Of a stretch of 64,000 nucleotides of DNA, positions 19,997-31,900 are shown piece by piece; position 1 is the stretch's first letter, and every line of letters starts with the position of its first letter. The stretch is from Haematococcus lacustris (lineage: Eukaryota; Chlorophyta; Chlorophyceae; Chlamydomonadales; Haematococcaceae). Both the position numbers and the translations under genes were made by a program. The stretch covers positions 18,221,574 to 18,285,573 of the forward strand of contig JASKMD010000008.1 in NCBI GenBank assembly GCA_030144725.1, written 5' to 3'. The notes below the pieces were generated by a model, which made no database searches, was not told where the DNA came from, and saw nothing but the letters and a program-made list of their open reading frames with translations.

Positions 19997-22900
19997 ATGT
20001 CGCCGCGAGGAAGGCGCGGGAAAGCTGCCGACAGCGTCGAGGACACTACGGAGAGCCCACAGCGTGCAATATTCAAGCTGCAGTTGCGGACACAAGACCC
20101 CGAGTTCAAGCCATCACTGCAGGTACCAGCATGTGGAATGTTCCCAAGTGCCATGGATTGCAAAGTCCACCCTTCTCTTCCTCACAAGCTGGGATTGACA
20201 AACCTGTAGATATGAGCTGCAAGCATCTTGATCAAACTCAGCACATTTGGCAGCCCCTGGTGTGCAGATTGTTGCTGGGGAGTATGCCACACGTTATTTG
20301 GAGCAGCTGGGCGTGGACCCATCCAAGCAGACGTTGGACCTAGTGCATGCGCATGTGCCACTGACCGACAAGTGCATCACCACCACCTTGCGGGTGCGTA
20401 TGCTTCCACCTCCACAGGCCTGTATGGCAGAGGAGCGTGCGCTATTGGCAAACACCTGGAAGCATGACCGCTTGAATTGGGTTTGCATAACTCTATGCCT
20501 CACGTCTTCCTGCGAAGACCCGCAGCACTGGAACATTGCAGCTGCCAAGACCTGCAGCCTGATCACCTGATCACTTGACTCGGCTGATTGGCATGCTGCT
20601 TCTCCAGATGGGGCCTGCTTGCTGCAAGTGTTGTCAGAGGTCTTAGGGCGCACCAACCACTGGCTGCTTGTGTGTGTCCTAGGTCACACTAAAAATTTCT
20701 GTGGGTACTTGCAGCACAGAGGGTCCCCTACTATTACTACAGGGCAGGGGCTGTGTTATCTGTAATCCGGTTTGTTTGCATGCAGCAAGCATCCGGTACC
20801 ACTACCTGATTCACTACCCCAACCCGCTTGCGAAGGCCAGGCAATCTATGATGGCATGAACACATGCTCTGATGTAGGCACACATACACATGCGGTGCAC
20901 ACGTGCTACTGTGCTACTGGCTGCTGGGCTTGGGCCTTGGGGGCTCGCTCTCGCAGCATCTTGAAGCCCAATGCAGGGTATTCCTTGCCCTGGGCAGGAA
21001 GTCTTCCTCGGTGTTGCCACCTGCACAGCTCCAGTGGGCGCCACTTGCTCTCCCCTGCCCGCTGGAGGTTGAGGGCTGCGTTGCAATCCCTGTCCACCCA
21101 CTTGCCCAGCTTCCCAGGGGTGGCCTGGGCCAGCCAAGGGCACCACATGAGCCCCCGCACTGGCGCCTCAAACCGCTTGCTCCAGGCTGACCGCAACAAG
21201 CGGTCCTGCACCTGACCTGGCTTGGGCTTCCAGCCTTCAAGCCTGGTGGGCTTGCTGCGGTCCAGCTCCTCCTCACAGGGCTGGGGGCTGTTCAGGATTG
21301 AGCTGACGCTGCTGGTGCGGAACTCATCCACAGTCACCACCTTGCCTGGCAGCCTGTCTGTTGGCCTGCCGCTGTTGGGCCTCTCCACCACCTTGCGGCA
21401 GGCCTGCAGCACAGCCTTGGCCCCCCACCCACCCCGCGTGCCAATGCTTGCGTTGCCAAAGAACACCACCAGCTGCTTGCGGGTCCCCCACTCCTGCTGG
21501 GACATGCTGGCTGCATCCTCCTCCAGCTGCATGGCACACAAGGCACACACAAAGCGCATGACATCCTTGGCAGAACTGGGGACATGGGCACCTAGCAGGT
21601 CACATGTGGGGGGGCAGTCATCAGCCTGTGGTCCTGCCCCTTCCCCCCTACCCTTGGGCACTCCCACCTTCATGAAGTAGCGCTCCAGGACCTTCTCCTG
21701 CGCGCCATGCAGCCTCATCCTTTGCTCAGCCCACTTGGGATGCAGGTACTCCCCCCACACTGCATCCCAGGTGGCCAGGGTGACGGCCACATGCCGCTGG
21801 ATGGCCACCAGGGAGGTGCCTGCTGGGGTGGCTGCTGCCAGGTGCTGCAGCTCGAGCTTGATGTTGTCATTCCACCGCTGAGTGTTGTGGCGAGCCTGGA
21901 TCAGGCCGCTGTCATGCTGCACCTGGCTCCTGGTCAGCTTGCTCCTGTAGAAGCCTTGCAATAGGCCATCTGCACGCCACATCCCTGAAGCTGCGCTGAC
22001 TGCCTGGATGGCCCCAGGGTCCAGCCCCATGCCCATCTGAGTGGCTGGGTCAAACAGGAACGCCCGCTCGTCAGCCAGGCCGCTGCCTATGTCAGAGGGA
22101 GTGCGCTTGTTGCTGCTGCTGCTGTCAGAAGGGTCTTCAGCTGCTTGGCTGCTGTCAGAAGGGTCTGCTGCTGCTGGGCTGCTGCCAGAGGGGCCAGGGG
22201 GGTCTGCTGCTGGGCTGCTGCCTGAGGGGTCTGCTGCTGGGCCGGCTGCTGGGCTGCTGCCAGAGGGGCCAGGGGGGTCTGCTGCTGGGCTGCTGCCAGA
22301 GGGGTCTGCTGCTGGGCTGCTGCCAAAGGGGCCAGGGGGGTCTGCTGCTGGGCCGGCTGCTGGGCTGCTGTGTGGTGCCCACCTCTTATCCCTCTGGCCA
22401 CGCCCTTCGCCTGCTTTCCCTGGGCGCTGGCTGTGGTGCGCAGTCCAAGGGTCATGTGACGGACAGTCTTCAGCTGCAGGCACCTCCTGTGGTGCTGTCC
22501 ACCAAGGTTCCTCAGGTCATCAACGCCCATGCCGTGTTGCGGCTAGGCATCGCCAACCAGGAGGCCGGCACAGAGGAGGACGGACCGCAGGTGCGTGGGT
22601 GCAGGCTTCAGTCACGGCTCATCAAATGCTCCCTCATGTGACAGGCTTGGTAGCCGGCCCTAGCTGCAGCTCAGGCACGCCATGCCACGAGCACAATCCT
22701 TTCTCCCAGGCACCACTTCTTTTTCCCAATGAGTTACATGTTCAGGGCTGATTGGCAGTCCCAGTCCACCCATCTGCCTGGCTGTGGCTTCCAGGGGATG
22801 GGCTTGCTAGCCTTGCCCTGGCCTTGCCTGTGCTGTTAGTGGGCTCCCTGGTCCCCTGAAGCCCCCTGGTGCCCCACCTTCCAGCCTGCATGCCCCTCAC

Positions 22901-25900
22901 AGCATTCCTGCTTCACAGGGGTACTCTCCTAGAGGGGAACCATGAACCATGTGTGTCTGACACACATCACACTCATAAATCGCCAGCCACAGCTGCTGGA
23001 GCTCCTCACACCACTCACACCATCACCAACTGCCTGCCTGCTGCCAGCTTTCTGCACTCCCTTCCTGCCATGCTGCTGCCTGCCTGCCAGCCTTCTGCCC
23101 TCTCTTCCTGCTGCTGCTGCTGCTGCTACTCGCCTGCCTGACCCTAGCCTGCCCTGTCCACACCACCACGCAGTTTGACTTGCTGTGTGTAGGCGGGCAC
23201 CGCAGGGGTGCAGGGTGGGGGGTCCAGCCTGGGCGCCGCTCTGCCAGGGTCCAAGTTCAAGCATCTGGCCGCAAGGTGGGTTTGAACATCACACTATCAC
23301 CCCAGGCCTGGAATAGTTTGAGCAACACCTGCATGGCGACTGCTAGCTGCATGGAGTGGTGGCTGATGGTGTTGTGGTCCCCAGTCAGCTGGGTGCTGCC
23401 CAGCTGCTGCAGCTTGGCTAGTAGCTCCTGGTTGCTGGGGTCGTCAAAGGCAGGCTTGAGGATGAAGTGCTTGTTCTGTTTAGCGCGGCCAAGCCGCCGC
23501 TGCAGCTGGTTGTAGGGGGTGAGGAAATTGGAGTTGGCAAAGTACATGCAGAATACCTGCAGCTGCTGCACCATCACTGGATCTTCGCAGTCAAGGGGCA
23601 TAGGTGGCCCAGTGGGTGCTGCCGGTGGGGGTGGGCGGGCAGCAAGGCGGGCACTGGGTGGCCGCAGCGTGGGTGATGCTGGGGCAGGCTCTGGCTCAGC
23701 CTCAGGCTCAGCCTCAGGATCCCAGTCCATGTCCATTGCTGCTGGCTGGGCAGGGACACGCAGGGGGAGTGGGGTTAAGGGGGCAGCATCCAGTGCACGG
23801 GGAGGCTGCACGGCTGGAGGAAGAGGGGCGCTGCGTACCCCGGGGTGGGGTAGCCCACCAGGCATGTCAGCAATATGAGCAACACAAATAGTGACGCGAT
23901 GACGCGGAGCTGGCTGTGCACCCCAGCCCTCAGCTGGACATGTGCCATCAGCTTGCGCTTCGTCTTCTTGCACCCGCGCAGCACGGCGGCACCCGGGACT
24001 TTGATGAACTGCAGCCAACTAACATCAACATTTTGACAGGCCGGTACACAATGCGGGGACATAAATAGTGCGGGGACACAAACAGTGCGGGGGCATACAA
24101 GGCGGTATGCGCCCCCGTGCGTACCTGTCGTCGCTGGGTTTTCCATTCAGCCCTTCGCTCCTCGCGTTGTTTGCCTGGAGGGGTGCTAGGACCTGCGCTG
24201 TCATGAACAGAAGCGATGTGAGCAGCGCGGAGCTCACTGGACTGCACAATTACAGCGGACCACACTGCGACTACGACGAACCTTGTTTTCGCGGGCTTTC
24301 AATCGGAAGCGGCTCTTGCTCCGCGGCACTGGGCCGCTCCCTCGGAGGCATTGCGCCACTAGGCTCATATCTACTAACACCTGCTGATACCTACTTATAC
24401 CCAGGAGGCGATGTCACTCACTCTCACACTTCCAAGGGGCACCCTCCAAAGGGCATGTCCAAAGGGCACCTCCAAAGGGCATGTCCAAAGGGCACCTCCA
24501 AAGGGCACCTCATGAGTCATGGGCTCATGAGTCATGGGCAGCAGGGCTGTCTGTATCAGCATGCTGTCCTGGTGAGGCTGCTTCAAGGCCAGGCGGGCAG
24601 TTGACCACATCGTGCTCAAGCAGCACAGCAACAGGCCAGCTCAACACCTTGGCCTGGCCACACAGAGGGGCCTTTAGGCAGGCAGCAACTCAGCTAATGG
24701 ATGCCACAGGCCAGAGCGGGCTGGGCAAGGTGAGCAGGCTGGGCAAGGTGAGCAGGCTGGTGAACAAGGTGAGAAGTAAGGTGAGCAGGCTGGGCAAGGT
24801 AAGGCTGGGCAGGGCCAGTCAAGGGTCGACAGGGGCACGGCAGGGCCCCAGCCACGACCCTGAACCCTTGACATTGGGGAACTGGGCAGTGGGACACGCC
24901 TTCCTGACCTGCTGCCACCTCCCCTGGCCCGTGCCGCCAACCCCTTTGCCCCCTCTCCCTGCCTCAGCCCCCCCTACTGTGCACTCTCCCTGCCTGTGTC
25001 CTCTCCCCCTCGCTGCCAGGTACCTTCACCCCTTCTACCTTGACCCAGGTCTGGTGCGGCAACAGCTGAAGCTGCAGCAGCGGGAAGTGCCCAGAGAGTT
25101 GGGCGGCAGGGGGGTGGGGGGCGTCAGCCAGGATGGCCAGGACGCCCATGGCTGGGACCCAGAGCTGCTGAAGGCTGAGGTGCAGCAGGAGTTGGCCCAG
25201 GTGGGTCACTCTTACCTCACTCCATCCCCCTCCTGCTGTTTCTGCGGTGTTCTCCCCTTCTGTAGCGAGCTTAAAAGTATGAGCAAGCACTGCACCAAGC
25301 ACAACAGTGAAGAATTCTGCCCAAGGCACAAGCTAAGACGGGTCTCACACTGAAGGTTGAATGCGAAATGCAGACACGATGAGGGCCTGGCTGACATGAC
25401 CGAGACACTGCTTGTCCCTCCTGTCCTGCCTATCCATCCCTACTGCAGCACTTTGGCCCTCAACCTAGAGCCTTCATTGCAGTGGAACACTAAGTGTGGA
25501 CCTCTACAAAGCGGTGTTTGTCTGTGTGGAGTTTCCATGCACATGGCATACACACGGCATATACATGGCATACACATGGTCATGGTCGCCTACCACCTAC
25601 ACTATTGCCTTTTAGTTGGGCGCGGCTCTTGCTTGGCGGTGTTCTTCCGCTACTTCAAAGGCATTGCGCCACTAGGCTCATAACAGCTCACACCAGCTCA
25701 TACCTTCTTATACCGCTACATCACTCTCGCACCTCCAAGGGGCACCTCTAAAGGGCACCTCCGGAGTTGGCAGGGTCACAGATCCCTACTGCAGCGGCTG
25801 AGGCGAGGCTTCACCCCACACTGCTGGCTCTGCCTGATGCCCACTGCCTGCCGCGTTGCCAGTTGGCTCACTGCTCCTCTGCCACTCAGATCCGTTCCTG

Positions 25901-28900
25901 GCCGTCAGCCACTGCTGCCCTGCCTGCCGATTCTGCTAATGCCGCCCCGCCTGCCTGTCAGCCACTGCAGCCCTGCATGCTGGCTCTGCTGATGTATGCC
26001 CGTCTGCCTGCCAGCCGCTGCAGCCCTGCTGGTGGTGCTGCTGCTGCTGTTGGTACTGCTGCTGGTGCTGCTGCTGCTGCTGCTGCTCAGGAGCTGCACG
26101 TCAGCCCCGAAGTGGTGCTAACCCTGCTGGCCCAGCTTGAGTCGGCCCTGACCGATTGGCACCGCCACCAGGCCCCTGAGACCCTAAAGGGCCGCCTCAC
26201 GCCCCAGGACTTCAAGGTGGAGGCACTGAGCTGAACAGGGAGACAGGGAGGCGACCGGAGGGGGCTGTCGCGCAGATGTGGGGCAGTCCAACCCCAACTA
26301 CTGTGGGGCAGTCGCTCTTCATCACCCTCCCCATTGCTACTGTAGGATTGTTACTGCTAATGCTCTGCCTGGGCTGATGGGCTTGCAGGCAACTTCAGGG
26401 GGCTCAGGCCTTGCCCCACCCCAGCGCTGCCCTGCCCCCTTTTGCCTGCCCCTGCCCCTGCAATGCCCTGGCCCCTTATTGCCTGCCCCTGCCCTTGACT
26501 CGGTCCCTGCTGCCACTGTGCTACAGCCTGCCCTGACTCATGCATGTTGTGTAGTTGGGCGTGGCTTGCCACCCCTGCCACTGCATGCCACTGCATGCCT
26601 GCATATTACCCTACACAGCACCCATTCAGCTCCTCCTGGCAATCTCCAGTGTGACCTCTCACTCACTTGCTACACCCTGTTGACCATCACCGTCACATGT
26701 ACATCTTGCATCATGCACATAGGTCCCGCGTGTTGAGAGACAGGTTGTGGTGGCTTGCTGGCCAACCCTGCGCAGGCCAGTACCCCTCACTGTTATTGTA
26801 GTGGTGGTGGTGGTGATGATGGTGGGTTTGCACTGCTAAGATGCCAGCCCACGCTGCCTGCCTTTGTGCAGGCCACCATTGACCTCCTCATCGACCCTGG
26901 TTCCGTCTCCTTCTTCTGCACCCTCATCAACTTCATGCATCAAGAGTTTGTGGTGGCCTGCCCCTCCTTCCCGCACCACCTGCAGCGTCAGGTCAGGAAC
27001 AGGGAGGGCTGACTTCAGTGACCTTCAGTGACTTCAGTGTCTGACCTCCAAAGGGCACCTCCAAAGGGCACCTCCAAAGGGCACCTCCAAAGGGCACCTC
27101 CAAAGGGCACCTCCAAAGGGCACCTCCAAAGGGCACCTCCAAAGGGCACCTCCAAAGGGCACCTCCAAAGGGCACCTCCAAAGGGAGCTGCAGCATGGCA
27201 CCTGCTGTGCTCTACTCAGCCTGCATAGAGCCTACATTCACCATCCCAGCCTCACTCCCCACTGCCAAGCGAGGATGCTGGGCAAGGGCTGGGGCAGACA
27301 CTGCCACAGTGCCACACTGCTTTGGTCCTTGGCCTGCAGCCTGAACCTTCATGGCAGTGAGGGGTTATACACCCCCTGGCCTGGCAGTGGGGTGTTGATG
27401 CCTGCGTTTGCACTGCCCATCCTCTTGCTGGCCTGCCACTGCCGTCACCGTTTCTGCCACCCACAGGGCTGCTGCTGCTGCATCATGGTGACTGCTGCTG
27501 TGGTGGCAATAGCGGCTGACACCACACCTGCTGCTGGCTGCGCTAGTGCTACTGCAGGCCTCAGGCACCAGCTCCCGACCCACCACCCAATCCAGTAGCC
27601 TAATCAGGCCCTCCACAACCAGTCTGCGCCCTGGATGCAAGAAAGGAGGCCCCCTGCTATCACGTGTGATGCTGTTGGAAAAGTATGACCTTGGGTGAGT
27701 GATGATGACGCTGCAATAGTGGCCTCATCAACCATCAGCCGACTAGTGGCCTCAACTTTCAGCCCCAGGGCCCGGCCTACTGCTCTAGGGTGGCTTCTGG
27801 GTAGCGTCTCAAACAGAGGAGGAAGGCAGGCTGGGGCTGCGAGGGGCGCTGCAGGTCCTCTGATCACACTGGCCAGCCCCCTTGTCCCTCACTAGGGCCT
27901 CCATTTGAGCCGGACCAGTAGTAGCCACTAGCAGCCACTAGCGGGAATATACTAGTGGGCAATAGTAGCCCGACTCAAATGGTGTTATTGGGCTGTGTGG
28001 AGTAAACCCAGTGCACGTGGCACATGAGCGCCTACAACCTACATTATTGCCTGACCCGTGAGGGCTATCGTGTAGAGTTGGCATATCAAGACATGCATTT
28101 AATGTAAGCTGATGACAGCTCAAGAATGGGGCATACACTACTGTGCCACAGCAGGCTGCTGCTGCTGCTGGGCCTTGGGAGGCTTGTCTCGGAGCCGCTT
28201 GTAGCCCAGGCCAGGGTACTCCTTGCTCTTGGCTGGCATAGCTCCCTGGTCTGGCCAGTAGCACAGCTCCAGCGGGCGGCACTTGCTCTCCCCAATGCGC
28301 TGCATGTTCAGCGCTGCATTGCAGTTCCTGTCCAGCCACCTACCTGGCTGTGGTGCTGGCTTGGCTTTAACAGCCTTGCCCTTGCCAGGGGGGCGGGCAG
28401 GTCAGGGTCCGGGGACCAACCCCACGCCTCTTCCCGCGCTTTGGTTGCCCTGGCACAGGGGGGGTGGAGGGCTGCTGCCACTGCTCTAGCCACCGGTATA
28501 CATGCACTGCATGTCGCATGCGGCAGGGCAGGGGCAGGGTGTCCTGCAGGGAGCCTTGCTTCTTCATGCCCAGTAGGCGGCGGTGCTTGTCGGCCTCCTC
28601 CATCAAGTCAGCCACATGCCCCTTGTCCAGGTGGGCAGCCTGCAGCTCCGAGCTCTTGGCGTTGATGCCATACCCGCACGCCATCTTAATGAACAGCTGC
28701 GCCTCCTCCCCGCTCCAGCCTAGCTGGGCCCTGGCTGCCTTGGCGTCCAGCTTGACATAGCGCTCTGAACGTCAGGTCAGGTCAGGGCCAAGTCCAGGGT
28801 CTAGTCACCACCATTACTTGCCTGGGTAGGAGTAGTGCTGCTGCATGGCCACCGCCAGCTGCATGGAGTGTGCGTCGATGGTGTTGGCGTCACCCGCCAG

Positions 28901-31900
28901 GTTAATGCTGCCCAGATCCTGCAGCTTGGCCAGCAGCGCCTGGTTGCTGGGGTCCTCAAAGACAGGCATCAGCATGGGGTGGCGGTGCTGCCCTGGGCGC
29001 ACAAGGCGCCGCTGCAGCTGGTTGTAAACTGTCTTTGCAGAAGTCTTTCAGCTGCCTTAGTATCACCGGGTCCTGGCAGTCAAGGGGCAAGGGAGGGCCA
29101 GTGGGTGCTGCGGGTGCAAGGGCTGCCAGGCGGGCGCTATAGCGCCTTTGGGGGGTTTGCATGACTGGCTCAGGCTCTGGCTCTGACTCCGAGTCAGAGT
29201 CACACTCCATGCTGGCAAGCTGGGCAGGGGCAGGCTGGGCAGGGGCACGCGGGGGGAGTGGGGGTAGGGGGGGGACATCAGGGGCTTGGGGGGGCTGCAC
29301 AGCTAGAGGTGTGGGTGCACAGGCATATCCCGTGGTGGGGTAGCCCACTAGGCACGTTAGGAAGATTCTGAGGTCAAACAAGGAGGCAATCACGCGGAGC
29401 TGGGAGTGGATTTCAGCCCGCAGCTGGAGATGCGCCCGTAGCTTGCGCCTAGTCTTCTTGCACCCGCGCAGCACAGCGCCCTCCGGGACCTTGATAAACT
29501 GCAGCCAAGCACAATCGACATTTTGATAGGCCACTTTGACAGGCGGGGACACGAGCAGTGCGGGGACACGAACAGTGCGGGGACACAATCAGTGCGGGGA
29601 CACATAAGGCGGGGGCATCACCTGACGTCTGCGCGTGTTCCAGCCATCCCGACGCTCCTGTCGTTGCTTGCCTTGAGGGGAACGAGACGCTGCGATGGAA
29701 CGAACAGGAGCGACGGGTCATCACACAGCGCGTAACCCACGTACCCACAGTCGTCTAGGGACACGAACCTTTCTGTTTCTTTCCCGGGTCCTTCTTGTGC
29801 TTGTCGCTACCCTTCCGCCTATCCTTAGCCATCACGCGATGCGCATTGAGACGGGCGGTGGCCTTTGCAAGCAACTTGGGGTTTCCCGTTAGAATATGCG
29901 GTCGTGTGACTCTACATTCCAGCCAACTCAATAGGCAACTCCACCTCCTCATCCCTAGCAAGAATGAATAAGTCCTCCCAAACAGCCATCCTGCAGGTCT
30001 GGCGGCAACAGGAGCAGCAGGAGGGTGAGGGGGAGGGGATCACACTGGTCAGTCCGAGACACAAGACCATGCAGGAACATGACAATGCACCACATAAGAG
30101 CCGCTGTGCCTGTCAACTGTCAACCTCTAGCCTGTCAACTGTCAACTACTAGCTCCAGGGAAGTCACACCTGGCATGCAACTCCACCTCCTCATCCCTAG
30201 CGAGCATTTACCTCGTGCCTGCTGCTTGTCAGCACCACTGCCTCTACCTCACCCTCACCTGACGTGTCTGGCCTTGCCTGCATGTGCCCTGCCCACCACT
30301 TCCAGATACCAGTTGTGGCAAAAGGAGAGGCAGCAGGAGGGCCTCTCCTCCACCTCCCGTTCTCACTCTACCTCTGCAAGGGGTCACACCCTGTGGCCTC
30401 ACTCAACCCAAGGCCCCTCCCATCCGGCTGGCAGCCAAGGCGTCACGCAATTAATGCACTCATCTAGGCGAAGGGATCCACCTCCTCACCAGTCACACCA
30501 GCCACAGTGGGTCCCCTACTATTACTACAGGGCAGGGGCTGTGTTATCTGTGATCCGGTTTGTTTGCATGCAGCAAGCATCCGGTACCACTACCTGATTC
30601 ACTACCCCAACCCGCTTGCGAAGGCCGGGCAATCTATGATGGCATGAACACATGCTCTGATGTAGGCACACATACACATGCGGTGCACACGTGCTACTGT
30701 GCTACTGGCTGCTGGGCTTGGGCCTTGGGGGCTCGCTCTCGCAGCATCTTGAAGCCCAATGCAGGTCAACTCGCATGACCCTCACTCTCGCTACTTACAT
30801 TGGCACAGTCACACCAGCAGCCATCAAGCCAGCAGCCACAGCCACCCCAGCCCTCGCACCAGCGCTCTGACCAGCCCTCGCACCAGCGCCTGGCTGACCC
30901 TGGCCCTGCCCCTGTCCCTAGGAGCGTGTCCTTCCCTGCCCAGCCACTCGCCCCTCCGCCCAGCTCTGGCGCCCCTGCTGCAGCCGCTGCGACCTCCACC
31001 CAGCTGTTCCACCCACAAGAGTGGCAGCAGCAATGCTTGACCAGCCTGCCACCTGCACTTCAGCCGGCTGACGGCAACCTGGCAGCAGCCATGGCCTCCT
31101 CTGCCATCTGCCCCCTGCCCCTCCTGGCCCCTTCCCGGTTAGTGAGCCGCAGCCATGGTCAATCCATAGCCCACAGTCACGGCGGTTGCACATTGTGTGG
31201 CACCCTGTCCCCTCACCCCTAACACTGGTGTGCTGCTCTTAGTGCCACCCCACCCTACCACGCCCTGCCCTGCCCTGACAAGGGGCACCCCTTGTCGAGC
31301 CTTGCCCCACCCACCCCTGCTGACCTCTGCCTGCAGCCCACCTTCTCACCCCTCCTCACCCTCTCACCCCTACCTTGCCAGCAGCATCCGGCCAGACAGC
31401 CCAGAGCAGCAAGGACTGGCAGACGACAGTTGGGGTGGGGCAGTTGGGAGTTGGAGCCCAGGAGGGCTGCCCAGCCGCCGGGCCGCACGCTCCTTGGCCC
31501 ACTTGCCCAGCGTGAAAGCCCTAGCCAGTGCCATAGCCAAAGGCCGCCGGGACGATGAGGGCGTGGTGGGGCCTGAGGAGGTGGCGGCACTGCAGCGGGC
31601 ACGGCTGTTTGTGATGCAACAGGTGCGGCCTGATCTGGCCTGAAGGCCTACACTGATGGTGCGGTCAGTGAAGGCCTAAACTCCCAAGTGGCCATGCTGT
31701 TGCTGTTGTGGCTGTTGCTGTGGCTGTTGCTGTTGCTGTTGTGGCAGTGGGCAGCACTGCCTAACCTCAACATGCCTGTAGTGGGCACCGCTGACATTAC
31801 AGCAACAGCCACTTGGAGGTGCAACAGCGGTAGCAACATGCTTCGGACTGGTTGAGTCTTGCCAGGCTTGTCAGGTTGTCAGCCAGTCGAGTCTTGCCAG

